A stretch of DNA of 64,000 nt from Gymnothorax reevesii. Taxonomy: Eukaryota > Chordata > Actinopteri > Anguilliformes > Muraenidae. The stretch covers positions 29,918,867-29,982,866 of the forward strand of contig CM056580.1 of assembly GCA_029721435.1 (NCBI GenBank). Reading direction: 5' to 3'. The translations under genes were made by a program, and so were the position numbers. The first letter of the stretch is position 1. The number at the start of each line of letters is the position of its first letter. Shown here one piece after another: positions 13,053 through 25,613 of the stretch. A model generated the notes under the pieces. That model saw only the letters and a program-made list of their open reading frames with translations, did not search any database and was not told where the DNA came from.

Positions 13053-13703
13053 CTAAAGCGGCCCCGATCTTGCAAAGTTGTTCTTCAGCCAATAGGTGCA
13101 ATAAGTGACTCGCACATGAAGGCAGAGAGCCTCCATTCTCCCTCGTAACAAGTTAACTCATTTATTAAACCATCACTATTACACCAAAGCAGTTTAAGGT
13201 AAAAATGTAGCAGAGTTAAGCTACAAATCCTGAATAGTTCCTCTTTAAGCTTTTTGTTCAGCTGGTAGAAGAAGAAGCGAATGACGATCATGAGCAAGGG
13301 AAATTGCTGCTTGAGCTGCATCGACGAAGTTTGGTTTGCTTTGGCTTTCGGCATCTTCTTGTTCAACTGATTTCCAACCCATGTGGGGCCCCACCGTCTG
13401 ATACCTCCAAAATAGAGGTGCGTATGATTGCATATGCCTGTGCTAAGCTACTCGCTGTCGCTCGCATTCACTGGTTGCCACTCATATCAGCTCGTAGGCG
13501 ATTTGACCTTGCGATTGTTTGCGATAGTTCTGAAAATTTTTTAACTAGCGAGCGACTAACGCCGGCCTATGCGCTAGTCTGCGTATTGAGTTCGTAGTGA
13601 GCACGTTTCATTGCTCTTTTTTGGGTATGACTGCCTATGTCTGCGTTCGGGCAGTACGCAGCAATAAGCAAGCCAAATACGCAAAGGTGTGACCGAGGCA
13701 TTA

Positions 13704-14985
13704 CTGCTTGTAATGATTGGGCATTCAAAAACTTATGATGAGTCACGTATCCTCTAAAAGGTCCTCCAGGGAACATGGTCATCCATGATATATTACTAAT
13801 TGCACCGTGCAAGAGTTGTGTATTGATATAAGCAAAGAAGCATTTAATTGCAGTGAAATAGCAAAATCCTGAATGATTTGAGTTTTTCCTCTCTTTTTTT
13901 GGTACAGTACGGCAGGTTGTACAGTGCTGAATGGTTAAGAGGAAAAATGGTGTGAAAAGAGATGACACAAATGGATTTGGGAGGAGAGCGTCTTGTTTGC
14001 ATTTTTTTGCAGCAGACTGGAAGCTTCTTTATGAGCTGCAGGTTGACATTAGGAGTGATGAAGTGACATGCACCATAACGTTGACACGACCCAACATAAC
14101 GCACACGGCACAAGGAGTCAGAGACAATCAATCCTATCAAGAATGGTTGTTATTTTTCTCTCATAAATGTAACTCAATGCATAAAAACGAAATCAGTGCA
14201 CCAGAGGCACAAAGAGATCTGTGATTCCCATTTTTGGACATAATACATGCGTAATCAGAGAAGAGATGTCCTGAGGCTTTATTCCCGAGCAGCCCGCATA
14301 GTTTCCCCGTTAGTCTGGTTGTGATGTTGATGAAGAGAGGAAATGGCTCTTTGGCACATCAGAGTCCTCATGCAGAAGTGGCACAGCGAGGTGCCTGAGA
14401 CAGAGCACCAGGTCCTCACTCACAGATACGCCGCATACGCTTGACCAATTCTGGCCCAGGTGGAGAGTCAACCTTGTCCTTGTTCCTCAACTTTTTAACG
14501 CCCTCGTCCTTGGACTCACTTGGCTTCTTCAAAAATAATCCAGAACCCCTCCACGCCCTGCTTTTGGCTTTCTTTCTAAACCACCCCTGCACACATCAGC
14601 CCCGTTTATCATGTGTGACACCACTTCAAATGGTCAACAACAAGAAAACCGTCAACACATTTTTTTGGAAAACCTGAGAAAGTCACTTTGCAGGACTCAA
14701 ATTAGGTTGCAAAAATCTCCGAGCGGTTAATTTGTCTGTTTTTTTTTTTTTTTCTTGCATTTTCTAATTTTCTTTCCAGAACAGATGGGTAAAGCAAACT
14801 GCTTCCTAACAGGTTTATTTACAGGAAGACCCGGTGGTTCTGTGTAGTTCTGAGTGCCAACAGATGAGTGGCTAACAGCCCTGTCATGCAATTTTCCTCC
14901 ATAATTGACCGTTAAACCATCTTTACAGCACCCTGACGTAGCGCTTGTTATTACCGCATTGTTTGTCCCTCCACCCCACCCACCC
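13704..14985. other. Non-coding DNA
   Basis: No exon, RNA gene or transposon terminus is recognised. Open frames of up to about 130 codons on either strand lack motifs and overlap each other on opposite strands. Confidence 0.35.
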
Positions 14986-15062
14986 AAACCCACACACACA
15001 CACAAACACACACACCCACGCGCATGCGCACATGCACACACACACACACACACACACACTTT
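14986..15062. repeat. CA microsatellite
   Basis: Compound CA repeat with CCCA and GCGCA interruptions. Confidence 0.9.
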
Positions 15063-15574
15063 CTCCTCTCTCCTCTGCCCAAGTCTCTCATGAAATTTAT
15101 GTGCATTTCTAGGCAGTTCTGTAGGCATATAGCCTATGTTAATGCTATGGTAAGATTTACAATATTGAAAATGTACATGCAAAGTGTTGCCGTGTTGCCA
15201 TGGTAAAAGCCTGTATATGTACTGTATGTATGTATAGGTACATACTCCTTGGCTGTGATTGCTTTATCTCAATTTTATACTGCCTGCTGCCCCCAGGGCT
15301 AGATTTAAACGTGTGTGGGTCTTCAAGGGTTTTAGTGGAGAAAAGCTGTTTGGATCAGGGCCTTTTACTCATACAAGTGTGACCAAATTGTGTCATTTTG
15401 GGTTTTCTGGCCCTCGCCAGAGCCAACTGAAAGTCAAAAAGGGGGGCAAAGAAATGCAAGATTAATGCTTGTAAAAATAGGCCATATTGGATTACGTCAG
15501 ACTTGCCATCTTCATGTTTGACTGAGGAGTTTTCAATATATCAAAGAGCAGCCCTGCTTTCTTGGAAACATTAT
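15063..15574. other. Non-coding DNA
   Basis: Nothing recognised. Confidence 0.35.
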
Positions 15575-15665
15575 AGGCCCTATTTTAACAACCTAAGCTC
15601 TAAGCGCACAGCCTGAAGCGTGACGCGGAAGTGCATTTAGGACGTGTCCAAAAGTGGCGTTTCTA
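15575..15665. mobile_element. Possible one-ended fragment of a hAT-type repeat
   Basis: The stretch from ATAGGCCCTATTTTAAC through GTGCATTTAGGACGTGTC resembles the left end of a widespread fish non-autonomous element. No right end or target duplication was found, so this is a tentative call. Confidence 0.35.
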
Positions 15666-15725
15666 GCTCATATGGTGCCCTGCATGAGCCTCTCCTTCAA
15701 CGCCCCCCGCCAGCCGGAAAGAGAC

Positions 15726-15742
15726 CCACACACACACACACA

Positions 15743-15775
<33 letters not shown>

Positions 15776-15776
15776 A
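15726..15776. repeat. CA microsatellite
   Basis: CA repeat with a central GCGCGCGC tract. Confidence 0.9.
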
Positions 15777-16356
15777 ACATAAATAGACAAAATAAATATC
15801 AGAATTTTGCACAAACTCACTTGTTTATTTACGATATATGGATAACATTTAACATTCTTATTCCACATATGAAGCTAAATTTTCCCTCCAATGTACTCTG
15901 ACAATTCCATGCACCGGTGTGCAATTGTATTTGTGTTATAAAGTTACTTCCAAAACTCCTTTGCTTAATGGAAAAAATCTCCTCCTGTCAGAAACCACTG
16001 AAACAATTCTTCCTCGCAAAAATTAATCCCTCGGCTACTATACGGATCCGTCTTTTGGAAGTTTCAGTCCACTCAGCTACATGAGTAAACTAATAGAATT
16101 TGATTTTCCTGTTACATTGGATTGTGGGCTGACAGGCTAAGACAGTTACTGATCTGTTTGATCAATGCATACTAGCCAGTTGGTACACTTATTTTGTTCC
16201 AAATGGGCTACTGTACAAACTACAGGACTGCATCATGAGTAAAAGAGTGAAATAGTGAAAATTCACATTCAGCTACTATTTCCATTTAATTCCATTTCGT
16301 AACCCTTGTCCAAGCTTTCTTTATTTGTAAATTAAAAACTAAAAGGTTCTTTATTT
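15777..16356. other. Non-coding DNA
   Basis: Nothing recognised between the CA repeat and the target-site copy of the hAT-like element. Confidence 0.35.
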
Positions 16357-16756
16357 CTGGTCCGTAGGGCTGGGCGATATGGACTAAGCGTCATGTTTCG
16401 ATATTTTTTAGCTGATACATATCAATATTTGTTTTGCCGTGAACAAGGTTTACAGTTCTAAAGCTATTTTGACCATGACTTCCAGTACGCATGCATAGTT
16501 GTATCACTTTCGGACTTGGTTATATCTGTGAGTTGTTACTCTCATTTGAGTGGCTAAGAGCAAAAGTCTACCAGCTGACTTTTTCCAAGTTCTGAGAAAA
16601 TAAGTTGGTTGAACAGAAGAAAAGTGTAAAGTGTAAAATAGAGTGATTTTTCTGTCCAAACAAAACTTCAAATATTATTTTCTCAGAACTCTGAAAAAGT
16701 CAGAAGACTTTTGCTCTCAGCCACTCATTTCAAGGTGAATGTTGTTATTTATCTCT

Positions 16757-17474
16757 GGGGTCTTCAACATCATTCCTGGTGACTCACTGTGTGCTGGTTT
16801 TTGCTCCAACCACAATTGTAATCGCAGGATATTTACCAAGCTGTTAATTTGTCCTCAGTGCATGTATGTTTAGGGCAGTTCTTTGCCCTCTTAACTCACA
16901 AATTAACAGAAACATCTTTGTTTGCCATCAAGAATAAAAAAACAAGAATGTAAAATACCACACCCACAATTCGATGTATCAGAAATTACATCATAAAAAG
17001 AGAGAAAACCATGTAACTAACCAAATTAAAGATGTAGTTGGCTCCTAATTGGTGAAAACTAATTTGCACATCATGAAAAATTTATTCAAAAGGCAAATGG
17101 TAACGAGTCAAACCAGTTTTGTGTTATGTTAATATAATTAAGTTCACCTGAAGTGTTTTGAAAGAACTTGAAACTGTTGTGTCCAGCAGCCCAATTTGGG
17201 GTTTACTAATTTCCTCAGTGTCTAATTTAATCTGTTTGAAATGTTATATTACTTGAAATTTCTTGCAGAATTGACATAAACATGCCATCTTCTAGGGTAT
17301 TTTATTTTTCATTCTTCTATGTAACATTTGGCTAAAGAGAGTAATTAATAACTCTAAACATGAAAAAACCTAATTAAGACATTAACAGCTTGTTAATATC
17401 CTGCGATTACAATAGTGGTTGGATCAAAAACTAGCATACACAGTGGGTCCCCAGGAACGACATTGAAGACCACT
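16757..17474. mobile_element. Foldback MITE nested in the hAT-like element
   Basis: The left end GGGGTCTTCAACATC...TGTGTGCTGG...CAACCACAATTGTAATCGCAGG... is mirrored by the right end, finishing ATTGAAGACC. The arms are about 95 bp and share TTGTAATCGCAGGATATT with one indel. It is clearly an independent insertion inside the larger element. No coding capacity. Confidence 0.75.
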
Positions 17475-17559
17475 GATTTAGCTAACTAGCTCCATTTGGT
17501 TATGGAGCGGCACTGAATGAATATTTGTTGATGTAGTTCCTTTGCAAACGAGCCACCGG

Positions 17560-17945
17560 TAGTCAACTACTCTATTTTCTGTGGATTTAAAATCCACAAA
17601 AGTTAATTCAAAAAGCGAATGAGTGGCGAAGTCACTGCGTAAGGTTTAAGCAATAAGACCGCTGGCTATTCGCGTTGGAGCTTATCAACTCTTGAGCATG
17701 TGCTTCTCAAGCTCATTCTAGGGCGCACGCCAGTTGCAGAATAGACACTTGCTAGGGGAAGGTGCGAGGTTCTCGGCAGCTTTGTTTACTGCTAAACAAA
17801 TTTAATTTCTGTTTGCTCCTTGGTAGTTGCAGATTCCTATTTGCTATATCTGAGCATTGCACTAATTCCATGACTCTGTCTGTCATTCGCATTCGAACGA
17901 ACGTTTACGGATTTTAATTCCACAGAAAACTGAATAGTTAATTAA
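17560..17945. repeat. Inverted repeat within the hAT-like element
   Basis: ATTTTCTGTGGATTTAAAAT at about 17573 is mirrored by ATTTTAATTCCACAGAAAA near 17912-17930. The imperfect arms extend to about 55 bp around a 270-bp loop. Confidence 0.6.
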
Positions 17946-18294
17946 CGGTAGCTTGTTTGCAAACAAACTATTTATATATAAATATATATGTACTGACCAA
18001 CTGCGGCGCACTCAGTCTCCATTTTGTCGTTGCGTGTAGGTGACAGTGGAGGCAGGGGGGGAGTGGGAAGGGCCTGTGGTCACAGAGCGAAGGAGGCGGA
18101 GCAGAAAGGTTGTGTTTGTGAGACAGGGACATGTAGAGGGAGAGGAGAAATAGGTGCGAACTTGCTGCTCATGTATTGTACTTGAACAAAATTAACTATA
18201 TCGAAACAAGCGATATTGTCCCATGTTATATCTCATTTAGAAATATATTGATATAGATTAAAATACCGATATACTGCCCAGCCCTACTGGTCCA

Positions 18295-19179
18295 CTACAA
18301 AGGTTAGAACATTGACTTATTTGGACAGAATCAAAAAACGCAATACAACTGAACCGATGGGGTTGCATAATCAGGCTGAAGGTTATAACACAATTTTAAA
18401 TACTATTTTCGCTATCGTATTTGCATCATGAAATGGCTTATGCATTTACTTGTAGAATGTTGAGTCTTTGAACTTTCGAATTATACGTGGTTCTACAACT
18501 TTACGCAATATTTGACTATATAAAAACATAATTATGCCTAGCGACCCGCGATGAGACTCAAGCTCGCTTAAGGGTTAACTGATTAGGTCAGATTCATAGT
18601 TGATTTTGTGATCATTGCCAGTAGCAGGCTGACCTGTGCAGGACTCTTACCTGACTTTTCCAAGTGTCTGAAGCGTATTAAACAATCAAAACCTTTCTAT
18701 TACAGAATGTGTTTTTCTGCATTTTTGACTGAATTAAAATTCATGCAGTTGCCATATCTAAACCATTGTCCCAAAACAGCCACTTCTCTAGGGGAATTCT
18801 CTAGAGGACTGCAGAAATTATAGCGTTCACCAAAATGAAGAAGTCATTTCTTTATCCAGAATAATTAGCAAATACCTACGTGTGTAACCTTGCACGTTAA
18901 ATCGCAAATCACCTGAATGTTGATGGAATAGGTTCCCGTACAATTCAAATACATCAGATTATTGTTTGATACAGAAAGAAGTTGCACAGGCGTGCAATTT
19001 AACGCACTCACCATCATGATGCGTATTTTTTCATTATCTTGATTTATACAATAATAATCTTTCACATTTTAATCTTTTTATTTTTAATTGTTTGCATGTG
19101 TGTGTGCTTCTGCTCATCCCTTTCTGTAGCCAACAAAGTACACATGGGTTTGGGCACTTGCACATGAATTCGATACTAT
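18295..19179. other. Non-coding DNA
   Basis: AT-rich. Nothing recognised until transposase similarity begins near 19180. Confidence 0.35.
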
Positions 19180-20090
19180 AGAGTGTGGAAAACGAGTGTC
19201 TGTTACCAAAGCTGAAGAAAGTCGAGTCCAGTTGAGCTGATACCACGCAGTGGAAAAGCACAGAGAAAGCAATTGAAAGAGATCAGCTAAGCAGGTTGCT
19301 GAAAGCAGTAAAGCTGGGTTAAGAACTGTCCAACGCATTATTAAAATTTGAAAGAATAGAAGTGAATAGTCAACTTTGCAGAAGGAATGGGTCAGAAAAC
19401 AATACTGAATAATTGTGACCAGAGATAACTAAAATGCATAGTGAAGTGACATTAAAAAATGGCAGTAGAACCCATAGCAATGTTAAATTGTAAAAGTTAG
19501 AACATTTCCTCGTACACATTGCATCAAGAAATTCCAGGATGGGTACTGTATGTGGCCAAAGGAAAGCCACATGCTAGTGATGCTAATCGGGAAAGAAGGA
19601 CTTCACTTTGTTAGGGAGCAGAAAAATTGACTGTGGAACAGTGGAAAAAAAGGCTGTGTAGTCCAATCAGTCCAGATGTATCCCATTGCAGAGTAATGGG
19701 TGTGTCAGGTAAGAAAGGAAGCCCATGAATTGATGCACCTGTCATCCATAGTGCCCACTGTAGAAGCCTCTGGAGGCAGTGATCTGAGGTCCCTTCAGCT
19801 GGTCACATCAACACTCAGCAGCAATGTAGTCAGCAGACCACTTGAATGTAATGAATCACCAGGTTCTCCCATCAGTGGATTTTTAAATCCCTGACAGCGC
19901 AGGATTGTTCCAGGATGACAATGCCAAGATTTATTGGGTGCTAATAGTGAAGTTCAACATGAGAAATTATTTTCATGCATGCATTAGCCTCCACAGAGTC
20001 CTGACCTTAACTCATTGAAAGTCTTTGAAAACTAGAGAAGATTCTGCAGTGTAGATTGACTCTCCCATTGTCAGTACAATATCTCAGCCA
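19180..20090 (+). pseudogene. Decayed Tc1-like transposase (first subfamily)
   Basis: Frame-hopping plus-strand translation shows a LTVEQWKK segment (about 19630), a HELMHLSSIVPTVEASGG block (19728-19780), a degenerate FQDDNAK-like segment (about 19905-19935, normally carrying the second catalytic Asp), and PPQSPDLN (about 19990-20010), the block just before the catalytic Glu. Order and spacing fit a Tc1-type DDE transposase. The Glu position reads SLK instead of PIE, and stops are frequent, so the copy is inactive. Confidence 0.65.
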
Positions 20091-20489
20091 AAAATGAATG
20101 CGACTCTGGTTGGCGTAAAGCTCTCATAGCAGTCCACTGCCGGTCTGTCAGATCTGCTCTTTTTGTGCCCTGCTCAGAAGAAGGAAAAAAGGAGAAACAA
20201 AAACTCAAGAGTTGTTAAAATGGCCATATTTTCCCATAACTGCTCAGCACATTCAATGTACTCTTTCTCCAATCACAGTCATATGATCCAAAAAGTTGAA
20301 ACCCAACACTTTAGTGGACGTTCCCATGAACGCCTCATATTTCCTCTTACCTCTTTTTGATTATGCTGTCAAATACATCACAAGCTCAAGATTACTGGCC
20401 ATTCTGGGAAAGAAGAAACAATTAACTGATCTGTTTATTAATGAATTAGGGCTTTTTGTTTACTGAAATAACTCAGCAACCAACCTGTG

Positions 20490-20960
20490 ATATTATTCAT
20501 CCTTTTTGACAACCATATGGAGGTAGTAGTGTGATGTTGTAGGGATGCTTTGCTGCATCAGGGTCTGAGTGACTTGCAATAATTGACAGACACATGAATC
20601 CTGCTCTCCACCAAAACATTTTGAAGGGGAATCCCTGCCTTTAGTCTATGGCTTTACACTCAAGCGCTTGTGCTTATGTAGCAAGAGAACAACCCCAAGA
20701 ACAGGAGAAAGTTCGCCTTTAAAACGCTCAAAAGATCAAAAATTAAGATTTGAATGGCTTAGTCCTCCAATGTGGCTGAATTAAGTTTTGCGAAGCAGAG
20801 TGAACGTAAATTCTTCCACAGTGATTTGAAAGGCTGCTCTCCTGTTATCAGAAGTGTTTAGTTGCAGTTTTCGTTGTTAAAGGTGGAAAAACGACTAAAA
20901 ATCTGGGGGCAATTACTTTTTCGCATGTATGATATTGGTGCTTGATTTTTCGTTCAATAA
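20490..20960 (+). pseudogene. Decayed Tc1-like transposase C-terminus (second subfamily)
   Basis: GGSSVML (about 20520), then CFAASGS, then a KTLKRSKIK segment (about 20720-20745), an SNVAEL segment (about 20768-20785), a LVAVFVVKGGKTT-like tail (20860-20895) and the phrase GGGGGCAATTACTTTTTC near the end. These match the C-terminal half of a different Tc1-type lineage from the relic just upstream, in the same orientation. The frame is broken many times. Confidence 0.6.
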
Positions 20961-23519
20961 ATGAAATTAATGTAAATGTCAATGAGTAAATAAATAATAA
21001 ATAAATAAATACATAAAGTAAAAAAGAATACCATTTTAATTTGCATTTTGTTTCCTTTTTTTATTTTATCATATTGTGTATAGTTTTTCCTGAAACTATA
21101 GCGTGGCAAATATGCAAAAAAAAAAATAGAGTAATTAGGAGAGGAGTTTTTTTTTCTCTTTTTTTACGGCATTGTATCAATGACTGCGAACAACCATAAT
21201 TTGTTATTATGCAAATGAAAGTGGACATTTATTAAGGGGTTTTAAGAGATTGTGGATTTTTTCAATTCAATTCCATCTACTGCTACTTTGGCTGAAATAA
21301 TGGATGATTGACAGTGTGCTGTTGCGCTGCCTGCTCAGTGGAATTGCTGTAATAAGGATTGGTTTCCATTTGGGTTTCCCCCCACTGATTTCTTTATCAC
21401 CTTCAATCATTGTAAGTACACCTAATTTCACTCAGAAACTGTAAATGTTGTGTGTTCTACAATGCAAACAGGTAATCAAGGATGATTAAACTATGAAGAC
21501 GTGCCTAATTACCTCAAGCTTGGAAAGCATACTTTATCCACCGAGAAAAGAAAACAGCTTTGAAAAAAAAAAAATATGGCTTGCGCTCATTAAGGCTCTT
21601 GCCAATGTTTACCAACCTGAAATTAGGAGGGAATGCAACTCTGGATTGTGATAACAAGCGTTTTCCAGCAGTTTCTAAAAAGAAAATGTCAGATTCAGAT
21701 TTCTCTACTGAAAAGTTTTGTTTGTTACATTTTATTCAGCCTTAACTGTGAACTGAGAGCTGGAGTAGAATGTTTAGTGGGGAAGGCCTGCGTAGTCAGC
21801 TAGTCATTAGGAACATTATTTGGTAGTAAGATGTCAGGAACCATTTTGGGAACGTGACTAATACAAAGATGTTAATGTCTCTTCTCTTTATTCAGTATTA
21901 CTGCCAGGGGAAGTAACTCATTGCAAATAAAATTAAAAATCTGCTCACTGCACTTCATTGCTACTATTTACCTTTCTTGAATAGACCTGGGGGGTAGAAA
22001 CATCATAACCAGGTTGAGCTATACTGTAGATACAATAAGGAATAAAAAGGGGGAGTTTTCCCTTTTATGCTCCAATGTGCTCCCATAAAAAAAGACTGGA
22101 ATGTCTGTTTATGACTAATGCATTGCAGTATCTTCAAAAGTGAGGCATAACAATGTTACAACACTTTAATGCACATCCCAAAATATTTAGGACATGCAAG
22201 ATGAGAATTGCACGGCAAGTGCATTCTTTGCAGAGGGGACACATTCGAAAAGCAAAATGTCCGATGAGGACCATGCATACTCTGCAAAAGTTGATGGAGC
22301 TCCGAGCATTTCACTGTATCCAGGAAACCGCTAGTACATTTTGTATCACTGTGACACAGCAGCCCATGCAATTGCTCCTCTTCAGTGTTATGGGAGATGA
22401 GCACAAGTTCAAAGCGAGAATCTCAAAGGTGCCCTTTCGGACCAGTGCGTGAAGGCCATTATCAGCCAGATATGAGAGAGCCGAGTGTTGGCTCCCCCCC
22501 CCCACCACATCTCCTCGACTCTCCCCGCCGACACGGTCGGCTTGGCCGCACGGCGAAAACACTTGTAAGTGTGCTCTGACATATCCTAAAGGTGCGTGTT
22601 AGCACTTTTTTCCATTCTGCTGGGAAGGTGTGAACAGATACCTCCTGGCAGTTGGGAATGGGTAGTGGGTAATAACAGCAGTCTGAGGTAGTGACCAGGT
22701 CACGAATGCGGGGGGGAGCGGGGGCAGATCTTCACCTAACAAAAGTGCCGTTGGAGAGTCTGAACCCAAGCCTCCTGCCTCTCTCCAGCTCTGCATTTGA
22801 AGGATAGCTTTTACACTTCCACTCTAGGCCTCTTTTCGGGTCTAGGATGTAAGCGCACATCGGCCGCGCTCCGAATTCTGGCCTATATCACCGTGGAAAC
22901 TGCCAACCTGGGAGTGTTAGAGGAGAAAGAGAAGAGCGCTAGGGTGAGAGAATTAGCCTGGGTGGACTGTCAGCTTCTGTCCCACTGAGTGCTTATTTTA
23001 TGAAAGAAATTTAATGGCGCATTTTTTGAAAGGTTGTTTCTTGTTCAGCTTTGCCAGAATACTGCCACACATCTGTATATCATAGTGAAAATTATATCTT
23101 TGCCTTTTAGGCCTCCAGTTTTCTTGAAGAGCACTATAAGCAATGACATTACATTAGGACACTGTTCATCCACAGCCTCAGATTTAATGTGAATACATTG
23201 TGTTTTAAAGGTAGGGGGAAGCGACAAAAAAAACTGTAAACCCATTTTTGTGATATTGATATTTTCAGAAATACTGCAGGTTTTTGAGGCAAATTGCGAG
23301 GTTTAGATAGGCCTGCATCTTCTACTTAAAAGACATTTAAAAGAAAAAAGACATTTGCATCATAAGCGAACCCATAAATGGGCAACTTAAGCCCACTTCG
23401 AACATGAACTAGAAAAACAAAGAATTTAGCAGAAGGAGCAGTCACAGTTCTTGTAGCTTTGGTGGATGGAACCTGAAATTGTTGGGCCAGAAAATTTTTT
23501 AGGTAGTTGAGAAACCAAA
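20961..23519. other. Non-coding DNA with A/T simple stretches
   Basis: AAATAAATAAATA-type simple sequence at 20985-21012 and poly-A/T runs near 21115-21170, plus a C run at 22494-22503. The open frame at 22153-22452 has no recognisable motif and is overlapped by an opposite-strand frame. Nothing else is recognised. Confidence 0.35.
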
Positions 23520-25613
23520 TTCAAATCAAATTTTATTTGTGTTGCACATTTCACAAGCATTTTTCACAAAGCACTGTACAGTAAAACCTTAGGCTGAAGC
23601 CCCTCAGAGGAAAGCCTATAGTGGCAGAGGCAAGGAAAAGCTCCCCATGTCAACAGATGGGAAGAACCTCTGGAGGAACTAGGCTTAAGAGGGGGAAGCT
23701 CATCGTCCTCTGAATGGCTTAGGAAATGAGTTTGTGGTGATCAACGTGGTCAATAAGTCAGTTAAAAAGGGTGGTCCTGGGTAGAACGTTGGATTGGGTG
23801 AGGTCATAGGGTGGGTGATGGCATTTGTGGTGTAGACTGGAAGGCACTCAAGCGTTGGGCTTAGGTGGTGCTGTAGACCAGACATTGTCAATGGTGAAGA
23901 CTGAGCAGCACTTAGGCGTTGAACTGGGGTGGAGCCATGGATTGGACATTGTTGATGGTGTGGACTAGACAGCACTTGGGCAGAGGGCAGAGTCCTGTTG
24001 TTGACATGTAGAGAGGACACAAAATCTGGGAATTATAGGAGCGTAGTTTGTGGCAACATTAGCAGAGATTAGGTGTTCTACAAACTGGTGACTCCCCCAA
24101 GAGCTTTCTATGGCTGCATAGCTTCTGCGACAGAGATAAAATATCAAAGTCATGAGAGGCATGAAATCCACCCCATCCTCAATGGCCCTCTCCAATGGAA
24201 ATAAGTCACAGTTGGAGAAGTGACAGTAAAGAAATGTTTCCACCCCAGAACACTATGACTACAGGCATCCTCCAAACCTGTCTTCTGGCTAAAACTGATT
24301 ACAACCCCGATTAAAAAGGTGCATTTTTAGTCTAGCCTTAAATATTGCAACAATGTCTGACTGCCATATAAAGTTTGGTAGCCTGTTTCAAAGAAATGGG
24401 GCTCTGTATGAGACAGCTTTATCGCCAAATCTTTTGTTATCCTTGGAATTAGCAGATAGCTTGTATCTTCAGAACAAAATGTTCTCGTGCACAGATAGGG
24501 TAAAAGCAGTGTAGTTAAGTACTCAGATGCCATTCCATGTAAAGCTTTAAAAGTCTAAGGTAGAGCCTTAAAATCAGCCCCATTTTAATGGGTTGCCAGT
24601 GGAACGATGCCAACACTTGGGGTGATGTGTTCAAACTTTTTTGTTCTTCTCAGGATCCGAGCTGCAGCATTCTGAACAAGTTGGAGATTTTTAATGAGTA
24701 ATTTGCACAACCAGATAGTATGGTAACGTAGTAGTCTAGTCTAAATGTCACAAAAGCGTGGATCAGAATCTGTGCATCCCCTAATGATTGGAATTGCCTG
24801 ATTAGCAATGTTTTGTAGGTCAAAGAAGGCAACTCCAGAAACAATTTTAGTATTGGTATCAAAAGTTTGGTGTGGCGGAAGAGTAACGGTAATGTTTTTC
24901 AAAGTCATATTGTTTGCAATTAAGCAATCATCAAAATTTAGAGATAAGACAACCCTTACTTGTTAGGGCTTAAAACCAACATTTGAGACTTATCTCTATT
25001 TAGTTGCAGGAAATTTGAAAGCCTCATTTGGTAATGATCTTACCAAAGTGCAACATGTGCAGCAATAAAGCAGTGGTCCTAGCTCAGATCCTTGAGGAAC
25101 ACCATATTTTACACCATATGTTTCAGTCGTTTGATAATTCTTAATTTAATTGAACAAACTTGTACTTATCCTTCAAGTATGATCTAAACCAACAGCTTGT
25201 CTATGAAGTCTAACATAGTATTAAAGTCTGTCTAATACAACCCGAATTTTGAAATAGTTGGGACAAAGTGTTAATTGTGAATAAAATCAAAATGCAATGA
25301 CTTTCAAATCACACCAGCCAGTACTTTATGCACAGTATAACAGAGATAACATAGCAAATGTTGAAACTGAGAAATTTTACAATTTTTTCCAGAAATGAGC
25401 TCATTTCAAATTTGATGGCTGCAATAAGTCTCAAAAAAGTTGGGACAGGGGCCAGTTTACCATGGTGTAGCATCCCCTCTTCTTTTTAACACAGAGTGGA
25501 GCCGTCTGGGCATTGAGGATACAGGTTTCTTGAGTTTAGCCATTGGAATTTGATCCCACTCTTGATTAATACAGGCTTCCAGCTGCTGGAGAGTTTTGGG
25601 TCTCCTTTGACGG

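Larger units (their letters stand above)
9964..13699. mobile_element. 3.7-kb DNA transposon-like element with 23-bp perfect TIRs
   Basis: The element is bounded by perfect 23-bp terminal inverted repeats (GCCTCGGTCACACC... at 9964 and its complement ending at 13699). AT dinucleotides flank both ends, which could be a 2-bp target duplication. Subterminal DNA on both sides carries repeated GCTCGT/TGCGTA motifs, as expected of transposase-binding regions. No transposase frame is present, so it is non-autonomous or hollowed out. It hosts a perfect 40-bp palindrome (10616-10730), a small hAT-like MITE (11880-12044) and two GGTCTTGGTCTC-rich blocks. The superfamily is not assigned; a 2-bp AT duplication would fit an ISL2EU-type element but is weak evidence. 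Confidence 0.7.
16365..18286. mobile_element. 1.9-kb non-autonomous hAT-like element
   Basis: The ends are inverted: TAGGGCTGGGCGATAT at 16365 and ATACTGCCCAGCCCTA ending at 18286. Direct 8-bp repeats CTGGTCCG (16357-16364) and CTGGTCCA (18287-18294) flank it, 7 of 8 identical, which is the hAT target-duplication length. No transposase is encoded. The interior is a stack of inverted repeats: arms near 16545-16604/16673-16730, a 720-bp foldback at 16757-17474, and arms near 17560-17612/17883-17945. Confidence 0.8.
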
